Origin: Pezicula radicicola
Lineage: Eukaryota; Ascomycota; Leotiomycetes; Helotiales; Dermateaceae
Reading direction: 5' to 3'
Assembly (NCBI GenBank): GCA_003008705.1
Contig: PDUO01000061.1
Span: forward strand, 73,640-137,639
Length of the DNA: 64,000 nt
Position 1 is the first letter of the stretch. Every line of letters starts with the position of its first letter. The notes beneath the pieces are model-generated. The model was not told where the DNA came from. It worked only from the letters and a program-made list of their open reading frames with translations, and did not search any database. A program made the position numbers and the translations under genes. Shown here piece by piece: positions 10,940 through 21,800 of the stretch.

Positions 10940-13900
10940 ATGGTCTATGTGCAAACCCCCCTTCAAAACACCAAGGCAACCGCTGAAGGCGCACGTAATG
11001 TGCCTCATCTCAAAGGACAAAGAGTGGCCGGCAGAATACCCCAGCCTGAGGCATCCGATTCAAAGGACAAAGAGATTCTGATTGCTTACAACCACGTACT
11101 CACTGAGTTGGAAACGAAGGGCAAACCCTTTGTTGAAGAGTTCGCCACGATCTACGATGTCGATAACGATGACTACAATGTCGATAACGATGACAACAAC
11201 GTATATCGAACTCTTCTTAGCAAAGGTGTCAATTTGGATAACACATTCGAGCCTCTAAGCAACGGCCATACGATTCTTCATCAGATCATCAAATTGGTTT
11301 CCGAACATAATAACATGGACCAGGATGCCGCCAGTGATCTTACGAGGACGATTGTTCAAGAAGAGCCAGAGCTTATAAAGAATCGGATTTCCGATTACGA
11401 TTCTAACGCACTGGAACTCGTCGCATCCTCAGAGAACTGTCTTGGAATCATCAAGGCCATTTGTGAGCACGGTATGGTGTCCGAGGATAAGGACAAAAAA
11501 GAGGTGGATCTCGGAGAACAGGAGTTGAGGCCAGCAAGTGTTCCGGCTCAGCAGTTGATTCCACCTGGAGAGATGAATCTACAGCCGAACATCCTGCCCG
11601 CTGTCGCAATGTCTCCAGGAGAATCCTCTACCAAGTCAGCCGCGTCAAATGGCCACGTCAACCAACTGAGAACTATCAAAAAGGATGGCAAAATCATTAC
11701 CGTCAGGGTTGCGTGGCAGGAATTGACACAGGACGACGCAGACACTTGTCTGCATACAGCCATCAAGAGCAAAAAGAACGACTATGCTAGCTACCTTCTT
11801 GACAGGATGCACTATACGGACGAGCACAAACATATCCTCCAGCATAAAGGTCAATCTGGCCTCACCCCTCTTCATCTCGCGGTCAATTCCAAACACTGTA
11901 GTAGCGAGCGAGTTGAACTGGCCAAAGACATTATGGACCTCTGCCCGGATGCTCTTGCCATGGAATCGGGGGCTTTATCGCGTAATGCAGAGCAAATGGC
12001 GAAAGATGACGGAGGCGTTCGGAAGGGGAACTTGGCCCCGTACAAATACTTTGTTGAATCGAAGGCGACAGTAACAAACGACAATAACGACCGTTCAGTC
12101 GAACCCATGGATACGAAGGGCCATAAACAAAACAAACGGCGCCAAAGAGCGAAGGAAAGGGCGCAGCCAAATGCACAGCCATCCAAAGAGATCAATAATC
12201 AGTCTGCCACCGGGGACATGGATAAACTTCTAAGGCTGGGCTGTATGCGGTACTATGGGCGGAACCGGGAATTGATCACGAAGCTGTTAGGCAAGCCGGT
12301 AATCTCCATGCACTCTCAAAGTCAAAGTCAAACCCGTTATCGTTGTACTATTGTGGAACTTTAAATCATGGCCCTTTACAAGGTTGGATGACTAACCATA
12401 GGTATCATAGGACCAAATCCATCTCGATCTCAACCCACGGGAAGAGGTGACGCAGCAATTCTTCGACTACATGGGGACAATTAGATTTGAACCGTACCTT
12501 CAATACGTCTACATACCCAATTTACGGGTGCTCGATGTGAAAAATGAAGATCCTAGGGTTGAGTATGAAACGTGGTGGCGCTCCAAAAGCCGCAAAGACT
12601 ACTTCTACATCTTCTGCTGGCTGAAGAAATCGAGAGGCGTGAGACGGATTCTGAGCCTTGTCGTAGAAGATGATCCTATCAACTTTCATAGCGACGAGGT
12701 TATCGAAGAGGCAGTCAAGGAATTCGATATCGAGGAGTGGGACTGGGTGAAGCCGGACATGTGCAGTGATACCATTCTAGCTGCAGCGAAGAATGTGCGG
12801 GATTTGACTCTGCATTGGAGTGGGAATCGAGCCGTTCTAAGGAGTTGGGCGGCGCCAGATGGCCTAGCAAGTCTTGGGAAGGTAAGTTCTGCCATTTGTG
12901 GATAGCAATTGTGGATATTAAGATTTATGCAGCTGGAAATCATCAAGATCAATACACAAGAGGTCTCACTTCCATCACCAACTCTCCGCTTGAGGCAATA
13001 AGCGGCGAACTCACACTAATCTTCACACTAATCTCAATTTTTTTTAACTAGAGCATCGAGTCTCGCACTAGATTTGCAAAGCTCAAGAAGGATTTCCTTG
13101 CCAGTCTAACACATTCATGGGAACAACAAAAGTGGGAAGGAAAACCACCGCATGTTAATTTCAAAATCGTTCCGGCCCAAAAACAAACCGCGAAGAAGCT
13201 TTCCGAGAGAGAAAGGGAAGAGAAGAGTCTCAAGTTCGTCCCTTGTCCTACTAATTGCCCCACACTAGCAAAGTTGACTGATTAATCCCGCTGTGCAGAC
13301 AACAATGGTTCGCTTGCATGGACGAATTCGGTCGGACACTCACGACGTATTTGAATAACCGAAAGGATAAGGACGGAAAGCAGAGGGGCCTCGACTCAGA
13401 CGAGGTGGTTAAGGTAGCCATTATTGACGACGGTGTCTACCCTGACCGAGATGGCATCGGCGATCACATTGCTGAGGGTGAAACGTTCTATGTCAGCGAG
13501 GGTCACTGGCCCGGACATTACCAGTCAACCTACGGTCATGGTCACCTTATGGCCTGCCTAATCAAATATCTCTGCCCAAAGGTACGGTTTTACATTGCGA
13601 AGCTGAACGAGTTGTGGAGGGACGGGAGATCTCAAATCACGACCGAGTCTGCTGCCGAGGTGCGAAGAAACCCCCTCTGTTACTCGTCACCCTCTACTGA
13701 ACTATTACCCTTTTAGGCCATCCACTGGGCGACAGGCAAGGGAGTGGACATCATTTCCATGAGTTGGACTATTGAGACTCCTCAAGTGGATGCAATAGGG
13801 AAGTTGAAGACCGCCGTATATGAGGCACTAGGTAAGGATATTCTGCTCTTCTGCGCATCCGACGACCAGGGGAACTTGAACAGGATCCCGTATCCAGCGT

Positions 13901-14472
13901 GCATCGACCCGAAGATCTTCTGGATCGGTTCCGCTACGGCGCTCGGCAAGCCAAACGACGAGACTCAGAAAGGCGTCACGTTCATCGCTCCCGGGACGGA
14001 AGAGGTACAGGAGGCGCCACACGGTGAGAACTTAGGCTCTACGAAACCTCGAGTTGGATCGTCTATCGCGACAGCCTGATGCGCTGGCCTAGCGGCTCTG
14101 ATTCTGCAATGTATCTTGCTTGCGCCCGACAATTACAAAAGGAGCCAAGTGCGCAAAGAAGGCAACATGCGGAAAATGTTCACCAGGATGACGGGCGATC
14201 AAAATGGTCAATGCAAGTACTTGCGCATCTGGGAAGTGTTCAAGGAGGCAAGGAGAAACGCCGGAATAGATGACGAGTTCAACATCATCAGCTACATTGC
14301 GTCTACATTTCTCAAAGACGTGGAGGGGATCAGTGCCACGAAAAGCTCCCAACCTTTAGGGCATCACAATGTCGATGCTAGTAGCCCCGTGCTTTCTGAC
14401 CTTCGGCAGGGCGTGGCTGCATTGAATATCTCTCCGAACGCAGTCGGGGATGGTCAAGTTCGGGGAAGGTGA
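10940..14472 (+). CDS. Ankyrin-S8 subtilisin-like protease, in-frame TGA
   Basis: Six exons join in phase: 10940-12298, 12411-12881, 12933-12962, 13052-13233, 13299-13659, 13717-14472. The N-terminal ~450 residues contain ankyrin-like pairs (GHTILHQIIKL; DTCLHTAIKSKKNDYASYLL; GLTPLHLAV). The peptidase domain has the full triad: Asp in VAIIDDGVYP, His in YGHGHLMACLI, Ser in GSSIATA. Directly after ATA comes TGA (14077-14079); the same frame then resumes with the expected helix CAGLAALILQC and runs 130 codons to a stop at 14472. The product is therefore 921 residues, or 1,052 if the stop were read through or is a sequence error. Subtilisins of this fungal type are cytosolic and sit in or beside NLR and gasdermin loci, where they cleave a partner. 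The neighbour at 9273 is the obvious candidate. Confidence 0.8.
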
Positions 14473-15809
14473 ATCCTTGAAGGTCTAAGGAGGTACAGTC
14501 CATAAGTATCTGACCTACGCTACGGCGTCTACACACTTAAATTAAAAGAGTAATATGCCGCCTACGCCAGATACACCTCTCAATGGTATGATGCTCAGAA
14601 AAGTAAAGTATTACAACGCCGTGGCGCTAGCCAAACCAGGGTAGATCATGGGCTGTACCTCCGTACATGTTCATTCTCTCTCGGCCAAACTCCTCAACTC
14701 GGGCGTCAAATCGGCCAGCACTCTTTCCTTATTTGCAACTCGGACTTTGGTGGAAAGCGAATGACATGTACTGACCCCGCTTTGAGGCGCCCTGGACAAA
14801 TGATGTTTCGGGACGTTCATTGGCTCTCAGCTGCAGCCTCAACCCAACACGACCTGCAGCTTCGACGACCTTGACCTCGCCTTAGCTTCGGGAGACTTTC
14901 TAGCTGCAAACGGGATGGAGAGCTACCTTACGGGATCCCGCGGCTTTTTAAATAACCGTGCTGTAATTATGATAAGAATTTAAACCATGAGAGTGCGTTA
15001 TTTAACTCGGTTTTTTTTTAAAAAAAATAAGTTTAATTTCTTTGAGTTGAAGGCTTTAGCACTATTTGGATTTTTTTTTTTTTGAATATGTGAGATAATT
15101 AGTGAAATAGTATATCATTATTAATATAATTGTAAAATTATATGGTTTAGGAAAATCTTTTTTGTGTAAAGGATTAGTAGTTGAGGCTAATGGGTGTGAG
15201 TGGGTGGTGTAGGTAGACGGGAAGAGGAAGTGATAGAAGTAGTGTTTTAGGAAAGAAGCCAATAAGTGGATTTGCTTATTTCGCTGTGGCGTTATATATA
15301 CAAGGGTAATAATTGTGACAAGCCTTGTAATTGTGACAGCGCGGTTACAAATATCTTGTGTGACCACACAAGGACGTGATGTGATTTTCAGCTCGGCATG
15401 GGAATGCCACATTGGCGAGCTCTCACAGCTCTCTGCAGCAGCCTGCATCAATAATGCTCGATAAGCAGCCCGCTGTGCCAGTGGCTTCGTTTATTCTTAC
15501 GTTCTTTCAGGGGAATCAGACCACCATTACCGTCTCGAAGGATTAGTCTCGTAAGTCCAACATTGTCTCTTTCCTTCACTGTCCTGGCTTCAATTGAGCA
15601 ACATGCGGTGAATTGCCGTTACATTGGTGGGGTGCAACAACCTGACTTAGCACTTCAGCCTCGTCTCACCCAGTCGCCGGATTTTCTTCTACAACAATGA
15701 ACCAACGTTGAAAGGCGCATGATCGTTAAAAGTGCTCACCAGCTCAGCCTCTCCCATAGCTACACGCCTCGCAAGCGTCAATATCATCAGCGACCCTTCG
15801 GAGAGCATA
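14473..15809. other. Intergenic, no convincing gene
   Basis: The only long frame (15062-15451, minus) has a low-complexity, lysine-ending tail read from a poly-T run and no recognisable domain, so I do not call it. A GGGCTGTACCTCCGTAC string near 14650 repeats one near 4590. The last few hundred bases precede the large NLR and should hold its promoter. Confidence 0.5.
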
Positions 15810-18800
15810 ATGGATTCAGCACTACGGTCACCATCGAGAGAGGAATCTAACTCAAAGCTGAAGAATGTCATGTAAGTACATATCGCATTTTAGAGTATCC
15901 AGGATCTTTTCACTAACATGAAGATAGCCTAGTCGTTGTGGCCGGGCTACGGGATCACAAAGATGAAGCTGTCGAATATTATCCTTGGGAGAGTTACTGG
16001 ATGGACCGGATGGAAATCTCTGATTTCCCCGCCATCATCAAATTTGATCCCGGCCTGAACAAGGATACCAAGGAATCGGATATTCTCTCTCCAATTTGGT
16101 TCGACCGGATGGCCAAAGATCTTCTCGGCCAAGTGAGATCAAAGAGAAAGGTACTTCCATTTGAGGATCATACAGAGAGCTCCAGTGCTGATACTTTTAA
16201 TTGCAGGGAGAAAATCAACTCGCCTTCTTTGGCGAAGCCTTGGGTGGGATTATTCTAAAGAAGGTCGGTAATCGTATTTAGAATTCTATTAGTCTCGGCT
16301 TATATCTAACTTCATTTAAAGGCGCTCATCTTGGCAGACACAACAGAAGAATACGCCGATATCGTCAGAGATACCTGTGCCTGCGTTAGTCCCCCTTTCC
16401 TCAGAGCGCGCTGATAAACGGGGAACATGCTGATGCTTCAGGTGCTCAAGGTTCTACTCGGCGTTCCCGACACACTCCCTTCCCAGCAGTTGTGGACACA
16501 AGCTTTGTTGGATCTGATCGTCCCATTCTGGAACTCTCTACCTCCGCTGTTCTGGTCGTCGACAACATCTCTCCCGGAATTTTTGAACCAGATATCGTCC
16601 GATTTCATTAATGTTGCTTTCCGCATGGAAGTAATCACTGTGTATAATTATAATGCCTCTGCTTGCAACGAACTCAAAGTACATTAGGTCTTAACTGATT
16701 CAAAGCACTGTACTCTGCTTACATGTTGGTGTCACTAGAATCTTGTAACCTCTTTTACTCATCTTCACCTCTCCCATGAACGCCTCATTGGATATGCGTC
16801 ATGGTCGAAGCATGTGGCAAAATTTGATTGCTACGATGATGCAGCGGTGGCAGCAATGTTTCGGAACTTGAGCAGGGCAGCTTCAGGTAAAGAATTTAGG
16901 ATCATCTAAATTTCAGGAAATGGTGGCTAATACAAGTTCGATCGCAAAGTATCACCTAATTCTCGCGATTACATGCGGCAGCTATCCCGCAACAGCCCCT
17001 TTACAGCAATTCCCAAGTCTGAAAGCGTATCTGAGATCGCAAATAGGGTCATAGATGACCTGGACAGCAATGCAGTGTCTACAGTGGTCATCCATGGATC
17101 CCATGGAACAGGCAAAAGCGCGCTTTCATACCGCGTGTACAGAGAAATACTCTCGCAGCGAAGTCCCTCGGATTTGGTCGCCTACTTCTCCTTCGAAGCA
17201 TGGGACCACCGTCGGCGATCTGTTTCCATGATGTTGGTTAGGATCATCCAGCAGCTTCTCGCTTGCGAGCCCGAGCTTCTTCCTTCCGTCCAAAAGGTTA
17301 TGTCGAATGACGATGAGGAGACCCGGTGGACAGAGGGAAATTTATGGGTACAACTCCGATTCATTATCCGCAAATCTTCAAGCGGTTCCATTAACCTAGT
17401 GATCGACTCTCTTACAGACTGTGACACAGCCGACATGGATGGATTTATCGGTACTTTGTTCAATTTACGTTTCGTGGCACCGGAGAGACTGAAGATTGTG
17501 TGTACCGAGACTACTAGCATCACCAAACCTACAACCCCCGCAATTATTTCCATGGACCTAGACGAGATGCAAGAGTTCAAAGACCACCTTGCCGTATTCC
17601 AGGGCGGTTTGGTCGATAAACTTGTGTCCGAGAACCCCAAGCTCAAGACCACCAGAGCCGAGGTCGAGAAATGCCTGGGGAATTCAAAACAATTCCTTCA
17701 TTCGAATCTGCTTGCTCACCGAATCCGCGCCATAAGCTCTCTCTCTCGTCCGACGCACATCGAGGAGGACTTGTCCAAACTAGGCGTGGGATGGGAGGAG
17801 ACTATTGTGGACATGGTGTCCAGTGCTCCGTCATGGGTTGCCACTGTGGTGTCGTGGATGATATTTGTCCTTCGTCCACTCCGACCTGCGGAACTAGCGG
17901 TTGCTTTTGCTGTGGCCACTGACGACCGGTTCGGAACGCTGAAAGGGGCTACGGAATTCGATCAGCGAACCATTCCTCTTGACATTCAAGGCGACCTGAT
18001 CCGGCACCTCGGACCGCTAGTCTGTGTAGAACGTGGAGAGGTCAGGATATCTCATGTCTACATCGAGGAAGTCCTTCGGAACTGGCTAGGTCGAACGAAG
18101 AGCGAAACTAAGTTACGCGAAAAGGTGCTCACAACTCAGCTTATGGATTACTTGCAACTCTGTTTGAAAAGGGTGGCTGCCGACAGCCACGATAACATCC
18201 CGAATGAGCTCAGCTTCGATTTCCTTGAGTACTGCCTTGAGCATTGGCACTTGCACTACCGTAAAATTATGGACGGCGTCGAGAGGCCTCTCGAACCTAC
18301 GGAGATGTGGCTGGATCATCTCGTCTTGTCGCTCTTCAGAACTCTAGAATACCGACGATGGCTGCAGCCAGTCAATCCTTCCGGCTTGAAGTCTCAGAGC
18401 CATGCCTCCAATGCCGAAGTCGCACTGGATGCACTCCAACTAGCAGCACGTTTTGGTCTCTTCGACATCTTTGTAACCCTGATGAGCAAGGATCGCGATT
18501 CTACAAAAGACCAGAAGTCTAGCCAAATCTCTGCCCTCCAGTATGCCTGTCGGTACGGGCATGGAAAGATCGTGAAGCAACTAATCGATCGACTTGACGA
18601 TGTGAATATCGAGCTCGAGCTCACTCGAGCCTGCCGCCGAGGTGACGAGGCAATAGTAATGCTCATGCTTGATCCGTATCTGGCAATGCGAGCACCTGCG
18701 AATTTCCCGCGAAATCTTCTACCGGAAGTCTGCCGGATGGGACACATATCTCTTGTGAGGAAGCTAATAGACAAGGGCGCAGAGGTCAATGGACGTCCTG

Positions 18801-21800
18801 AGAGGCCTCTCCGCCTACCCTTACACGAATCAGTGGACCAAGGCTATTTGGACATCGTTGAAATGCTTCTGGAAAACAAAGCCAACGCGATGGCCCTATC
18901 CTCCTCCGACGACTCGACGCCACTGCTGCACAGCATCGAACGGGGATACCGTCCCATCTCCTATCGTCTTCTCAAGGTCAACGGACTTGAAGACACACCA
19001 AACAAGTACGGCGAAACGGCTCTGCGTCTGGCTGCACGCAGGGGAGATGTTGACCTACTCAAGGAGATCCTCAAAATCACCCGACTGGAGGGACTGCGGC
19101 CAGAGTTGAATACTTCTCCGCTACACGAAGCCGCCGCCCATGGCCATCTTAGTGCGCTCAAGGCTCTCCTCGACCGCTTTCCTGCGAGTATCAATGAGTT
19201 GAACTCGGAGGGGCAATCAGCCCTGTTCCTGGCATTGCGCAACGATCAACGCCACGTCGTCAATTATTTGTTCAACCAGGGCCCCAAGATCCACTTCGAC
19301 AATATCTACGCAGACAGTGCGCTCAAACAAGCTGTCATCCATGGCAACCTCAATGCTACTGAAGCACTGCTAGAGCTTCCAGGCACAGATGTCAATATGT
19401 ACACGGATACCGAAAGCTCCCCTCTCACCGATGCCGCCTGGAAGAACTACAGCGAGATCACTCGGGTTCTTCTTAATGCGGATGCCAACCCATTGAAATC
19501 TGTGGACCACGAGGTGTACAACGAGATACTCGGTGAAAATCTGGGTGGCGATTGGACTGCTGCACACTTCGCTGCGTACTACAACAGTCAAGACGTCATG
19601 CGAGTTTTGATGTCGGATTGCGTAGAGCTCGCAAACACTGCTACAGCGACTGGGCATACGCCGCTCCATCTTGCAGTAGCCAAGGATAGGATGGACATCG
19701 TGGATATTATGCTTCCAGGGGCCAAAGAAGCTGCCGGCGTTGTAACCAGTACTAAGCCGAAGATATCAACAAACGATCAACGTCTGAAGCAGTGGAAGGG
19801 AAGTAATAACACGAAGGAACAGACGACTATAAGCAGTACTCCACAGTCAGCGCCGGAAGGAGACTATCCTCCTCCCTTCGATTTAAACGCCCAGACGGAC
19901 AACGGTCTCACGGCATTACACATCGCGGTCGCGAACGGCAGCATAAAGCTCGTTAAGATGCTAATCAAGTCCGGAGCGGATCTCAACGTTGTCGACAACG
20001 AGGGTAGAGCGGCCATCCACTTGGCCGCCTCGGCAGGTAACTCCGCTGCCGACATACTGCGGCTTCTCCTCCAACCCACCGGCAAGCCGAAAGCCGATGT
20101 CGGATTGCTCGACTTTGATGGTAAGACACCTTTCCATTACGCTGCTGAAAGTGCGGACGAACCCGCACTACTACTGCTCCTCAACCATGGCGCCAATCCA
20201 AACGCTGCTTCGGCCCGGGGCAAGACCCCACTGTATCTTGCAGCGGAGTCCGGGCGTACAGAGATTGTGCGTTATCTCATTGAGTATGGTGTAGACGTCC
20301 TTACCGAATCGACTGGAGATGGAAGCCTCACTGCGCTACATGCTGCTGTGATGCGCGGCCACGATGAAATGGTGAAGATGCTGCTCGAGAGGGGAGCCAA
20401 TGTCAATACTCGCGATATCGGGGGCGACACACCATTGCATGAGGCGGCGCGACAAGGGAATGTGGAAATGGTTCGTATACTCTTGAAAGCCGGAGCACAT
20501 GTCAATGCTGTTAACACGCGCTTCATCACCCCCCTCCAGCGAGCCATACTCAACCAGTGGACAGAGACGGCCAAAACGCTTATTAGGAACGGTGCGGACC
20601 CGAATATCCGTGACGAGGACGACGACAACGCCCTTACTGCTGCGATCTTCTCAAATAAACTGGACTTGGTCAAGGAGTTGTTGAGTCAAGGAGCAGATAA
20701 GAATGTTCTTAACCGGTCCGGAAAGACGCCGTTGATGCTCGCGCTGCGGTCTCCGAAGACCCTCCTGCCCGTATTAATTGCTGCAGAGCCGGATGTTCTG
20801 AAGTGCGGTGACAGCAAGATCACGGTGCTGCATAGAGCCGCGGCTGAGATAACCAAGGCGGCCATTGACGGTGTTGTACAGTTGTTAAGATACGGAAAGG
20901 ACCACCTCAACGTCCGAGATTTTGAGCACCAAGCCCCTGTCCACCACGCGGCGAAGCGTGGTCGTACAGGCATGTTGAAGGCACTCCAAGACCATGGCGC
21001 CGACATAGAGGCGAGAGATGCTCAGGGGCGGACAGCCATGCATCATGCCGTTCAGTCCATGTCATCTACCGACTTCGCCACGGCCTTTGAAAGGTTCCTG
21101 AAGCCGAGCAAGGAGAACAACGTCAACGTCCCTGATGTGGATGGCTGGACACCTCTGCATTGGGCTTGTAGGGGCGACTTTCTTGATATAGTGAAGCTGC
21201 TTCTCGACAATTGCGACGCGGTTCAGGATCGAAGAAAGATGATTCTAGAAGAGAAGCGTGGTTGGACAGCACTAGCTGTTGCGGAGTTCCATCGTCAAAC
21301 CAGCACCGTCAGAGTCCTTGAGCAAGCTCTGGAATCAAATATCGAGACCATTGACGCCGACGGCTTGGAGATGACGATGCGGATGGCGCCGCCAGTTCGG
21401 CAAGTGGCGAAATCAGGGCTCGTCAACAGCTTTGTCGGGTGCGACGACTGCCTTCATATGGTGAGCTCTCCTGTCATGTCCTACACCGTTGACACGGACA
21501 ATTTTCACTCTACGTGCATTCTGGACTTGTACAATCGGTTCCCATAATTGTTCGCCACTTTTACTAGTCCAAATCGGGTTAGCGGCCCACCCCACCATAC
21601 TGTATTTCCTCCCACTCTTCGAAAAATGAAGCTATTCAGACCTTTCTTTCTATACAATATGGCTATTACACCTAAAACAAATCGAAAGGAGACTTCTTCT
21701 ACTGTTCGAGCTCAAATCTGCGATAGATATGAGCAAGGACATTCTATTCCCGATATTATTAAGCATTTTCGACTACCCCGCTCTACTATACGCTCTATCA

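Noticed and set aside
13660..13716. Reading the subtilisin as ending at the open-frame stop near 13716
   Set aside because: A GT-AG intron (13660-13716) restores the conserved text into the catalytic serine exon.
14077..14079. Selenocysteine at the in-frame TGA
   Set aside because: Filamentous ascomycetes are not known to use selenocysteine; mutation, error or readthrough is more likely.
15062..15451. Minus-strand 129-codon frame
   Set aside because: Low-complexity text ending in lysines from a T-run, with no domain and no splice support.
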